Assembly: GCA_033977485.1 (NCBI GenBank)
Contig: CM066989.1
Location: 32,217,095-32,281,094, forward strand
DNA: 64,000 nt
Source of the DNA: Hydrangea macrophylla
Taxonomy: Eukaryota > Streptophyta > Magnoliopsida > Cornales > Hydrangeaceae
Direction of reading: 5' to 3'
Both the position numbers and the translations under genes were made by a program. The notes beneath the pieces were generated by a model. That model made no database searches, was not told the DNA's origin, and saw nothing but the letters and a program-made list of their open reading frames with translations. Positions 47,754 through 57,297 of the stretch are shown here, one piece after another. Within the stretch, counting starts at the first letter, position 1. Each line of letters begins with the position of its first letter.

Positions 47754-48215
47754 GAATGCTTGTCCGCTTCTCTGGCCCTTTACTGCAGAGAGATCGCCGA
47801 ACGTCCTGAGAGCAGAAGCTAGTCCGAGCAAGATTCTCGAGTTCTCTTTTCTGCGCAAGCTTTGTAAGTCCTCTTCCTTCCGAGCTTTCGTCTGTTGCTC
47901 CCTTTTTCCCTTTCCCCATCTTCTCTTCTTTTCGTAGTAAAACTGGAGAGAGTGAGTCCGGTAGGGTTCGAGCGGGAGTGGGATTTTTTCTTCCTTAGAT
48001 TCTGCTCGTTTCTCCGGTCGGGTGGAGACTCAGGCCAGTTGAGCCGGACCGGTGTCTCCGTAGTTTCACTGAGAGAGTGCCTTCTGACGTTTAGGGCCAT
48101 CTACTCTCTGCCTTTTAGGTTAGTGACATTGCCTTCCCTGTACCTCAGGCTCGGGGTTTCCGATCCGTATTTAGGTCGCGATCTACTCCCTCTTCCTTCC
48201 CCAGGGGCATCCGAG

Positions 48216-50317
48216 ATGGAGCATTCCGGCTTCAATTCTGCGTCCCGTTCGATTAGCGAGATGTTCCGGTCGGATGGCTCCTACCCGGTTTTGGACCCTC
48301 CTTCTGACCACCAGAGTGAGGGCTTGATTCCAGCCCGTCAGTCTGATGACGAATCCGCCGAGGGGGCCCCCGTTGCCTCCGTCTCTAGGGGTTTGGGCGA
48401 CGAGGCGCCCGGGGAGTCCGGTCCCGGTGTTGCGTTTGCTTGTGAGTCAGTGTTCTCGATTTTGCGTTCCGAGGACCTTATCCGGATTAGGAAGAGATAC
48501 TCCTTCCCGGGTAGTTGCTCTTTGGCGGTGAATTCCGGGGGAGCGCACCTTTACTATCCGGGCTTCACGACTCTTTTCGAGGATGCAATGATGGCAGGTC
48601 TCCGCCTTCCGCTCCACCCAGTAGCCAGGGCCATCCTGATTCACCTTGGGATTGCTCCCGGGCAACTGGCCCCCAACGGGTGGAGATTCCTGATGGGTTG
48701 TATATCTCTGTGGCCCCAGGCGTTCGGGTGTGAGGTGACCCTCGAGGAGTTTCTATGGGCCCATCGGCCGTTTCCCGTACACGGGGAACTGGGGTTCTTT
48801 TCTTTCTCCGCCCGGCCGGGCAGAAAGATTATCGACAAGTGCCCCAGTAACAACAAGGGGTGGAAGAGCAAGTTCTTCCAAGTGTCCACCCTTCTCCTTT
48901 GTGACGAGGCCGCGGGGACCCGGCCGAGGACATCCTGGGAGAAGGAGCTGAGGGGTAAGGCTACCTGTCTTTCTTTTGTTTGTCTCTTTCGGTTTTGTGG
49001 ATTTATTGACCTATTAACCGGTTTTATGCTTCTACTTGCAGCTGGGTCGGCAGACATTCCTGAGATCTCCGAGGCGTCCCAGGCCAGGATTTGGGGCTTA
49101 GCACAGTTGCCCACCAACATTCGGAACGTTCTGTCCCCGACGGGAGACATAGTGGTGTCTTATTCCCCCGCGGAGCCCTCAGAAGTCCCGGCTTCCTCTC
49201 CTACTGTTCCCGGTCAGCGTTCTATTTATTCCACTGTTTCCTCTTACATCTCTCTTTGCGGCTTAATATTTTTCCGGTTGTTTTGCAGCAATGGCTCCCA
49301 AGGACGCGGCGGCGCTGAAGGAGAAAGAGGAGGCCCTGCTTGCCCGAGCTGGACCCAAGAGGAAGAGGCTGGAGCCCACCGAGGGCCAGAAGCTCAAGAG
49401 GCTCACCCGGGGCATCGTCATCCGCCCTGACAAGGAGGGGGTAGGCACCTCGGCGCCCGGGGTGACCATTGCCGTGCCCCCCAAGACGCCCGCTGCTCCC
49501 AAAACGGCTGGCGTCTCCTTCCCCACTGTGGAGGAGACCGTGCATAGAGGGCTTCCTGCAGTGCCGCCGGTTGAGAGGGCGGATGAGGTACGCGGGAGGA
49601 TCCGCCCCGCTCTGCTGCCGGGTCAGGTGGACAAGTGCTCCTTGTTAAGCCCGGAGGACGTGACCGCTTGGCTCTACAGCATTAGCCATATGGTGCGTCC
49701 ATATTTCGTACTTCTCATAGGTGCTTATTGCTTGTTTCGCTCATAATGCTTATAGCCGTTTTCGTTTGCAGGTCGGTTGTATAGCAGCGGGGTCCGAGGC
49801 GACCTTCCCCGCGCTGACCGGGAAACTGGCGGCTGCTGAGGAGGCCCTCTCCATGGAAAAGACGGCCCGGGAGGCTGAGGCGGAGAAGGCTAGGGCTTTG
49901 GGCCAGGAGCTGGGGGAGGTCCGAGGTGTGGTTTTGACCGAGCGGGCTTCCCGAACGGCTGCTGAGGCCCAGCTCGCTGCTTTAGAGGCCAAGCTTGCTG
50001 CCGCGGAGGCCGGTCGGGTTGCTGCCGAGAAGGATGTTGAGGCTCTGACCGCCACTCTGTCCGAAGCGACCGCCACCCTTGAAGCGGAGACGAAAGATTC
50101 CGAGGAGGAATTCGAGGCTGGGTTCCTCAAGGGCTACAAGGACCTGATTGCCCGTGTTATGGCGGATCACCCGGACTGGGACATCTCCGGCTATTCCTGG
50201 GCCGAATCCAATTACTGGAAAGAGGACCGGGCTGCTGGCGGGGGGCCTGCGGAGGCTGCGCCAGTTGGAGCCGCTCCTGCTGCGGAGGAAGAGCTGGACG
50301 TTGTGGGTGACCAGTAG
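48216..50317 (+). CDS. Antisense gene 2 of element B (aORF2), spliced, 619 aa, Transposase_28-like
   Basis: Exons are 48216-48954, 49042-49212, 49289-49692 and 49772-50317. The three introns (87, 76 and 79 bp) have GT/AG ends and the phases join correctly. I start at 48216, just after the acceptor at 48204, although the frame is open further upstream. Residues 90-190 or so carry Y-S-F-P-G, Y-P-G-F-T-T-L-F-E and G-L-R-L-P-L-H-P, then Q-L-A-P-N-G-W-R, typical of the plant family called putative gypsy-type transposon (PF04195). Despite its name this family is not a proven transposase. The middle has basic patches (K-R-K-R-L), and the C-terminal third is a long Ala/Glu/Lys coiled coil. It is opposite to gag-pol. 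A homologous tail is in element A (3-182). Confidence 0.82.
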
Positions 50318-50376
50318 GGCTTTTATGCCTTTTCTTTTTCTTCTTTTACTGTTGTAGTATATTTTTTTTTTTGTGG

Positions 50377-50451
50377 GGGTGAGCTACTACAACTGCTCAC
50401 CCTAGAGTCTGTACAAGTCTGCTTTTAATCAATGACAAGGCCCCTGAGGCC
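50377..50451 (+). other. 3' region of antisense gene 2 with two hairpins
   Basis: Hairpin 1 (50377-50402) has the perfect stem GGGTGAGC/GCTCACCC around TACTACAACT. Hairpin 2 (50439-50451) has the stem GGCC/GGCC around CCTGA. They begin 60 bp after the stop codon. Compared with element A, two pairs of stem 1 changed on both sides. Confidence 0.7.
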
Positions 50452-51644
50452 ACTTTCCTTTCCATTAACTGTTTACATTTTGTACTTGCATGCCCATGTG
50501 ATTGCCAATCCTCGACCAGTTTTCAATTGCAAGACCCTTCACTTAGCACCTGGATTAGGGTTGCGACCGGTTGAATAATTGGTCTTATGCCAGTATCTGA
50601 CCGGTTTTAGTCGAACCGAACACTGCCTTAGCAAAATGGTTTAGGACCGTAACTGGTAGAACGCCTGGTCTTCTTGACCTGTTTTTGAAGGCATACCCGG
50701 TGTATTATAGGACTTGTCCTGTTTTACCGTCCGGGTTATTTATCTCTGATCACTGTTAGTACTTGGGAGTGCTAGGACTCCAAGTACTGTTAATGACCGG
50801 TGTGATTCCCTGTTTAAGGCTGCATTCCCCTGCCCCCCAAGCATTTTGGTAAGGCGGGTGCGTAGTAGCGAGCAACCTTAGGAAACCGACCTGGAACATG
50901 GGTGGTTGCAGGGTCCTTTGGGGTTTAGCCATCGTGGGTCACCTAGGGGGTTTGCCCCCATTGTCGGTTGGACCTAGGTTAAACCTTGTTTAATTTCCTG
51001 TTTAAGGCTGCATTCCCCTGCCCCCCAAGCATTTTGGTAATGCGGGTGCGTAGTAGCGAGCAACCTTAGGAAACCGACCTGGAACATGGGTGGTTGCAGG
51101 GTCCTTTGGGGTTTAGCCATCGTGGGTCACCTAGGGGGTTTGCCCCCATTGTCGGTTGGACCTAGGTTAAACCTTGTTTAATTTCCTGTTTAAGGCTGCA
51201 TTCCCTTGCCCCCCAAGCGTTTTGTTAGGGAGATGGACGGGAATACCGACCGTAGGAAACCGACCTGGAACATGGGTGGTTGCAGGGTCCTTTGAGACTT
51301 GCCATTATTGGCTGCCTAGGGGGTTAGGCCCCATCATTGGCTGGACCTAGGCGAAGCCTGCGCCTCGGGGTTAGGCCCGAGGTCTTTTTGTGCCTTGGTG
51401 TTTAGCCAAGGTCTTTGATGGTGCCTCGGGGTTAGGCCCGAGGTCTTTTTGTGCCTTGGTGTTTAGCCAAGGTCTTTGATGGTGCCTCGGGGTTAGGCCC
51501 AAGGTCTTTTTGTGCTGGGGTGGAACACTTGAGTAGGAACTTTGCAGAAAGGTAATTGCTTTATTTCAAAAAAAAAAAAAAATTTTAACTGCTCGGGTAG
51601 AGCTACAAAGGGTCCTAATCGATCGCTAACCCCCTTCATCCCAG
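50452..51644. repeat. Hypervariable spacer of element B with 188-bp and 61-bp tandem repeats
   Basis: A 188-bp unit stands at 50811-50998 and 50999-51186, nearly identical, with a shorter, diverged third copy to about 51345. A 61-bp unit (GCCTCGGGGTTAGGCCCGAG plus GTCTTTTTGTGCCTTGG) starts at 51362, 51423 and 51484. Element A has only one copy of the 188-bp block, so amplification happened after the two copies separated. The stretch lies between pol and the antisense genes and has no coding frame. Confidence 0.92.
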
Positions 51645-54600
51645 CTACTGAAAATATTTTCGAAGGTGCTGTATGTTCCACGGGTGGGAAAGCTCATGCC
51701 CGTCAAAATCTCGTAGCCAATAGGTTCCCGGTCGATGAATCCGGGTGACCGTATATGGGCCTTCCCAGTTCGGCCCCAACTTCCCATGATTCGGGATTCT
51801 AGTCGACTGGTTTACCGCCTTCAGGACAAGATCACCCACTTGGAAGCTGCGATACTTGACCTTGCTGTTATAATACCTCGACACCCTCTGTTTGTACGCT
51901 GCCACTCTCAGATAGGCTTGATCTCTTTTCTCTTCTACCAAATCAAGTTCGGTTCTCAGAGCTTCCTCGTTGCCTTGCTCACTGAAATTGGCTACCCGGT
52001 AGGAGGGCAATCCGAGCTCTGTGGGGACTACGGCCTCGAAGCCATAGGTGAGTGAGAACGGCGTTTCGCCTGTTGCTGCCCGGGGAGTGGTACGGTAGGC
52101 CCACAGGAGGGTCGGCAACTCTTCAGCCCACAGACTTTTGGCACTTTCAAGCCGAGTCTTGATTGATTGCAAGATCGTCCTATTCGTCACTTCGGCTTGG
52201 CCGTTGGCCTGAGGGTGCTCGGGAGAGGAATAATGGTTGGATATCCCGTAGCCCGAGCAGAATTGCCGAAACACCGGGGTGTCAAATTGTCTGCCATTGT
52301 CGCTCACCAATACACGGGGAGTGCCGAACCTGCTGAGGATATTCTTCTCTATAAAACCCTCCATCTTCTTCTCGGTGATGGTGGCCAATGGTTCGGCTTC
52401 TGCCCACTTGGTAAAGTAGTCCACGGCTATGACAGCAAACTTGACTTGCCCTTTTCCTGTTGGCAGGGGGCCTACTATGTCGATGCCCCATTGAACAAAC
52501 GGCCAGGGGCTAAGGATGGGTGTCTGCAACTCTCCCGGACAATTGATCATGGGGGAGAACCTTTGGCATCTGTCACACCTTTTTACATAGTCCCCGGAAT
52601 CCCGAGCCATAGTTGGCCAGTAATAGCCTTGCAGCAGCGCTTTCCGCGAGAGTGCCCGGCCTCCAACGTGGTTCCCACAAATTCCTTCATGGATTTCGTA
52701 CAAGATCGCTTGAATTTGCGAGGGATGAACGCAGCGGAGGTATGGGATGGTGAAGCCCCTTTTGTAGAGTATGCCATCCATTAAATGGTACCTGGCTGCA
52801 CGGTATTTGGTGCGGCGGGCCTCATCTTTTCCGTCCGGTAACACGCCGGTCGCTAAGAATGTAACTATGGGGTCCATCCAACTGGGTCCCAGGTCCACCG
52901 GGTCCACCTCCATTCCTTCTGAATTGATCACACTTGGCTCGGGCAGGTATTCTATCCTTATCCCGGGCAAGTCTGACTCAGAGGATGAAGCTAGGCGGGC
53001 CAACCGGTCGGCCCTGGTGTTCTCCTCCCGCGGTATCTGCGTGATGGCCAGTCCTTTGAGTCTCTTCGAAACCGCTCGGACAAGTGCCAGGTAGGCCACC
53101 ATGTTGTCTTCTCGGGCCTCATACTCCTGACTGATTTGGTTAACCACGAGCTGGGAATCACTGTACCCTTGGACCTGCTGTGCTCCCATAGATGTAGCTA
53201 ACTGTAACCCTGCCAGTAGGGCTTCGTACTCGGCTTCATTGTTTAAAGCGCGGAATCCGAACCGCAGCGCGTACTCGAGCTGGATTCCGTCAGGAGAGGT
53301 CAGGATGATTCCTGCTCCGCTGCCTTGGTTGTTGGAAGAACCGTCGACGTAGAGTATCCAGGTCGGGATGTTGATCTGCAGCCCGGGCGGCAAGACTGAT
53401 GGGTCGAGCTCTTCGGTCTGATCCTCTGCATAGGTAAACTCGACCAGGAAATCTGCCACTGCCTGCCCCTTGAGGGCTGTCCGGGGTCGGTAGACCACTT
53501 CAAATTCTTCCAATTCCAGGGCCCACTTGACGAGTCTTCCCGATGTTTCGGGTCTGCTCAGGATCCGGCGCAACGGCTGGTCTGTGAGCACTGCAATTGT
53601 GTGGGCCTGGAAGTATGGGCGGAGCCTTCGAGCAGATGTCACGAGCGCAAAAGCGAGCTTCTCGACCCGGGAATATCTGCTTTCGGCGCCCTGGAGTGCT
53701 CGGCTTGTGTAGTACACGGGGAACTGTATCCCGTGCTCCTCCCGAACTAAAGCTGAACTGACCGCTGAAGGTGACACCGCCAAGTATAGGATCAGTTCTT
53801 CCCCCGGCGCTGGCGTTGAGAGCAGAGGGGGAGAGGCCAAGTACTTTTTGAGTTCCTGGAATGCCCCCTCGCACTCCTCCGACCATTGAAACGCCTTTCG
53901 GAGGATTTTGAAGAACGGCAGGCAACGATCGGTGGCTCGGGAGACGAATCTGCTCAGTGCTGCTACCCGTCCGGCCAAACTTTGGACTTCTTTGGTTGAT
54001 CGGGGGGATTTCATGTTGATGATGGCCTGTATTTTCTCGGGGTTAGCCTCGATTCCCCGCCTGCTGACAAGGTGGCCAAGGAATTTTCCGGACGAGACAC
54101 CGAATGTGCATTTGGCCGGGTTCAACCTCATTCCGAACTTTCTCAAAATGCTGAAGGCTCCGGCCAGATGGTCCAAGTGGTCGGTCTCATCGCGACTCTT
54201 GACCAGCAGATCTTCAACGTATACTTCCATAGTTTTACCAATTAGATCTTTGAACATGTGGTTGACTAACCGCTGGTAGGTTGCCCCGGCGTTCTTGAGA
54301 CCGAAGGGCATCACCTTGTAACAGTACGTGCCTTGATCTGTGATGAAGGCAGTTTTTTCTTCGTCTCCGGGGTGCATGCTTATCTGGTTGTACCCGGAGT
54401 AGGCGTCCATGAAGGAGAGGAGCGAATGGCCGGCGGTGGAGTCCACAAGGAGGTCTATCCTAGGCAGTGGATAGCAATCCTTGGGACAAGCTTTGTTCAA
54501 GTCCGTAAAGTCCACGCACATCCTCCATTTTCCGTTACTCTTTTTGACCAATACGACGTTGGCCAACCAGTCGGGATAGAGGACTTCTCGGATTGAGCCC

Positions 54601-57236
54601 GCCTTGAGGAGCTTCTCTACTTCCTCAGAGACCGCAATTTGCCTTTCGGGGGCCATGCCTCGTCTTTTCTGCTTCACCGGCCGAGAGTCCGGGTTGACAT
54701 TGAGGCGGTGAGACATAACCCGTGAGTCAATCCCGGGCATGTCTTCGTGGCACCACGCGAAGACGTCCTGGCTTTGGCGCAGGAACTGGATGAGTCTTTC
54801 CCGGAGGCTAGGCTCAAGGAGGGTACCGATGCTGACAGTCCGGTCTGGGAGTTGAGGGTCCAGGACCACTCTTTCCAACTCCTCTACCGGGCCGACCTTG
54901 TCGCTTGGGTCCCTCGGATCCACCTCCTGGACGCTGAAGGATTCTGTGACGGCGCCCTTTCGCAGGGAGCTGACGTAACAATTCCGTGCGGTCATCTGAT
55001 CTCCGCGTAGGCTCCCGGGCCCCTGGGGGGTCGGGAACTTAACTGTCAGACTGTACGTCGAGACGACCGCCTTGGCTTTGTTGAGGGTTGGCCTACCGAG
55101 GATGGCATTGTAGGCGGATGGTGTTTCCACGATAACAAAGTTCGCCAGCACAGAGGCTTGCTGAGGGTAAGTTCCCATGAGGACTGGAAGGTCGATGGTG
55201 CCGAGCGGCAATGTGCTGGACCCATTGAAGCCTACCAGTGGGGTCGTCACCGGTCGTAATCGATCCCGGGATATCCCTAGCTGCTCGAACGCTGAGATGA
55301 ACATAATGTCCGATGAACTGCCCGTATCCACTAGTACCCTCTTGACCACATAATTGGCGATGGAGAGCGTTACAACCAGCGGGTCATCGTGGGGGCAGTG
55401 GAGATCCTGCACATCGTCGGAAGAAAAGGTCAACACGTCGGACGGCGGGGAGTCGGTGGATTGGACGTGCCAGACATCCGCCCGGGATGCCCGAGCATGC
55501 CTCTTCCTTGCCGACTGCGAATCCCCTCCGCCCGAGGTGCCGCCGGAAATCACATTGATCTGGCCGAGAGGTGGAGGCTGATCTGGAGTTCGGTTACCTT
55601 GCCGGGGTTGTCTATCTGTTGTGACAAACTCGGCTAGGTGCCCCTGCTCAATCAGCTTCTCTATGGCTATCTTCAACTTAAAGCAGTCGTCCGTGTCGTG
55701 GCCGTGGTCCCTGTGAAAACGGCAGAATTTGTCCCGGTTTCTTTTGCCAGGGGGTGCCCTAAGCTTTGCTGGCTGCGGGAGTAGCCTCTGAGCCTCGGCA
55801 GCGGCCATTACTTCCTTGATAGGTCGGGAGAGCGGGGTGAAGTTGGCTTGGGGCTGATCCCGGCCACCCCGCTGTTGGTCCCGACCGCCTCGCTGCTGAT
55901 CCTGTCTGGGCTTCTTGCCCAAGGCTTTGTCCGGCCCTTCGTGCTTGCGCTTGGACCTCGGAGACTCATCTCCCACGGTTCCGGAGCGCTTTGCCCTTAG
56001 GAATTCCTCAGTATCAATGTGCTTGCCGACCCTGTCCGAGAGTTCCACCAGGGTTGTCGGTCGGTCACGATGGAACGACGTGGCAACCTTGGTGTGTTGG
56101 ACCCCTGAACAAAAGGCCATGATTGCTGCTGTCTCATTGAGATTACGGATCTGGAGCCTCTGCTGATTGAAGCGGTCCACGTATTCTCTCAGAGACTCTC
56201 CTTTGCGCTGCTTCACAGTGAGCAACTGGGTGTCCGGCTGTGATCGGTCAAGCATCCCCACGAACTGGCTGATGAAGAGCTTGCTCAGAGATTTGAAGTC
56301 GTCGACCGTCCGGGGCCTCAGCGAATGGAACCATTGCGCGGCCGATCCCTTTAAGGTGCTGGGGAAAGCCAGGCACAGCAGTTCGTCGGTGGTCGTCACG
56401 AGTGCCATTTGAGCCTTGTAAGTGCGAACATGGTCCACGGGGCTTCCTGTGCCGTCGTAGGAGCTGAGGTGTGGCGGCTTGAATTTGCGAGGAATGGGAA
56501 ACTGCGTTACCCGAACTGTGTAAGGGGATTCCGTTTCCGCATTGGTGAGATCATGCCGAGACTTGCGGCTCAACCTCTCAATCTGCTTCTGGAGGTTCTC
56601 GATCTGGGCCTTGACATCTTCCTGCCCGGTATTTTTGCACTCTTCCGGGCGATAGGACGGATCTGATGTCGAGGCCTCCTCCTCGAAGTGTGTCGCCCTT
56701 GGGGATAGAACCCGGCTCCTACTCTGGGTAATCGTATGCCGGAGGTCCCTCCGGTTCCCGACCGGGGAGTCCTTAGCCGATCCCCGAGTTTTCTGGCCTG
56801 ACCCCTCCCCTCGGGCGGCACGTCGGTTGTTGATGATGTCTCTGGCATCCAGCACCCGGCGGGGTTTTCTTGATGCCCCTGCTCGGGTACGCCTGGATGT
56901 TCGGCTGCGGTCGCCATCTCCGGGGTGTTTCTCTCCCGGCTGGGACGCCGGCTGAGAGTGGGTGTGCTGTTTACCTTGCGAGACTTCACGGTCGCGCACG
57001 CTCTTCTCTGGAGGTGGTTCGCTCGCCAGGCGCTTCTCCTGCAGGGCCAGCAACGTTTGGATCTGCTGCTGGGTTCGTTGTTGTCCCTCCAGGAGTTGAG
57101 CTAGCGTGTCGGCAACTTGCTCAGAATTTATGGAAGTGGCCGGCACCTCTTGTCGTGATACTTCCGCACCGTCTGCCTGGTGCGAGGTCTCCTGGCCACT
57201 CTGAGCGGCAGTCTTCTTACCCTTCTTGGCAGCCAT
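51645..57236 (-). CDS. Uninterrupted gag-pol polyprotein of element B, 1863 aa
   Basis: It is one frame without stop or shift. Domains in order: gag (about residues 250-385, with A-Q-W-F); a C-H-C type knuckle (C-R-F-H-R-D-H-G-H-D-T-D-D-C, about 505-518); protease with D-T-G at 637; reverse transcriptase (about 855-1070); RNase H (about 1130-1260); a second, archaeal-type RNase H starting Y-V-D-G-S-S (Asp 1298); integrase with a zinc region (about 1515-1560) and the acidic triad Asp 1586, Asp 1646 and Glu 1673. The RT active motif reads Y-V-E-D (1006-1009) where the family and element A have Y-V-D-D. That change alone could make the enzyme weak or dead. It is read from the LTR promoter at 57561-57568, with only about 60 bp between LTR and ATG. 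Confidence 0.96.
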   Translation of the reverse strand: MAAKKGKKTAAQSGQETSHQADGAEVSRQEVPATSINSEQVADTLAQLLEGQQRTQQQIQTLLALQEKRLASEPPPEKSVRDREVSQGKQHTHSQPASQPGEKHPGDGDRSRTSRRTRAGASRKPRRVLDARDIINNRRAARGEGSGQKTRGSAKDSPVGNRRDLRHTITQSRSRVLSPRATHFEEEASTSDPSYRPEECKNTGQEDVKAQIENLQKQIERLSRKSRHDLTNAETESPYTVRVTQFPIPRKFKPPHLSSYDGTGSPVDHVRTYKAQMALVTTTDELLCLAFPSTLKGSAAQWFHSLRPRTVDDFKSLSKLFISQFVGMLDRSQPDTQLLTVKQRKGESLREYVDRFNQQRLQIRNLNETAAIMAFCSGVQHTKVATSFHRDRPTTLVELSDRVGKHIDTEEFLRAKRSGTVGDESPRSKRKHEGPDKALGKKPRQDQQRGGRDQQRGGRDQPQANFTPLSRPIKEVMAAAEAQRLLPQPAKLRAPPGKRNRDKFCRFHRDHGHDTDDCFKLKIAIEKLIEQGHLAEFVTTDRQPRQGNRTPDQPPPLGQINVISGGTSGGGDSQSARKRHARASRADVWHVQSTDSPPSDVLTFSSDDVQDLHCPHDDPLVVTLSIANYVVKRVLVDTGSSSDIMFISAFEQLGISRDRLRPVTTPLVGFNGSSTLPLGTIDLPVLMGTYPQQASVLANFVIVETPSAYNAILGRPTLNKAKAVVSTYSLTVKFPTPQGPGSLRGDQMTARNCYVSSLRKGAVTESFSVQEVDPRDPSDKVGPVEELERVVLDPQLPDRTVSIGTLLEPSLRERLIQFLRQSQDVFAWCHEDMPGIDSRVMSHRLNVNPDSRPVKQKRRGMAPERQIAVSEEVEKLLKAGSIREVLYPDWLANVVLVKKSNGKWRMCVDFTDLNKACPKDCYPLPRIDLLVDSTAGHSLLSFMDAYSGYNQISMHPGDEEKTAFITDQGTYCYKVMPFGLKNAGATYQRLVNHMFKDLIGKTMEVYVEDLLVKSRDETDHLDHLAGAFSILRKFGMRLNPAKCTFGVSSGKFLGHLVSRRGIEANPEKIQAIINMKSPRSTKEVQSLAGRVAALSRFVSRATDRCLPFFKILRKAFQWSEECEGAFQELKKYLASPPLLSTPAPGEELILYLAVSPSAVSSALVREEHGIQFPVYYTSRALQGAESRYSRVEKLAFALVTSARRLRPYFQAHTIAVLTDQPLRRILSRPETSGRLVKWALELEEFEVVYRPRTALKGQAVADFLVEFTYAEDQTEELDPSVLPPGLQINIPTWILYVDGSSNNQGSGAGIILTSPDGIQLEYALRFGFRALNNEAEYEALLAGLQLATSMGAQQVQGYSDSQLVVNQISQEYEAREDNMVAYLALVRAVSKRLKGLAITQIPREENTRADRLARLASSSESDLPGIRIEYLPEPSVINSEGMEVDPVDLGPSWMDPIVTFLATGVLPDGKDEARRTKYRAARYHLMDGILYKRGFTIPYLRCVHPSQIQAILYEIHEGICGNHVGGRALSRKALLQGYYWPTMARDSGDYVKRCDRCQRFSPMINCPGELQTPILSPWPFVQWGIDIVGPLPTGKGQVKFAVIAVDYFTKWAEAEPLATITEKKMEGFIEKNILSRFGTPRVLVSDNGRQFDTPVFRQFCSGYGISNHYSSPEHPQANGQAEVTNRTILQSIKTRLESAKSLWAEELPTLLWAYRTTPRAATGETPFSLTYGFEAVVPTELGLPSYRVANFSEQGNEEALRTELDLVEEKRDQAYLRVAAYKQRVSRYYNSKVKYRSFQVGDLVLKAVNQSTRIPNHGKLGPNWEGPYTVTRIHRPGTYWLRDFDGHELSHPWNIQHLRKYFQ

Positions 57237-57277
57237 ATCGATCAGTCAAGATTTGTTTTGGTAAGGAAACTGTCGTT

Positions 57278-57297
57278 TCCCACAGACGGCGCCAAAC
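57278..57297 (-). other. tRNA primer-binding site of element B
   Basis: The minus strand reads TTTGGCGCCGTCTGTGGGAA directly after the 5' LTR, the same word as in element A. The first part, TGGCGCC, is common among plant gypsy elements; I could not fix the tRNA. Confidence 0.8.

Noticed and set aside
47895..49430. A single 511-codon plus-strand frame as the true antisense protein
   Set aside because: It runs through clear introns whose lengths happen to keep the frame open, and it ends in noise after 49290. The spliced model joins recognisable blocks and reaches the tail shared with element A.
50811..51510. CRISPR-like array
   Set aside because: The repeats are directly adjacent with no unique spacers, lie in a retrotransposon, and the DNA is from a plant.
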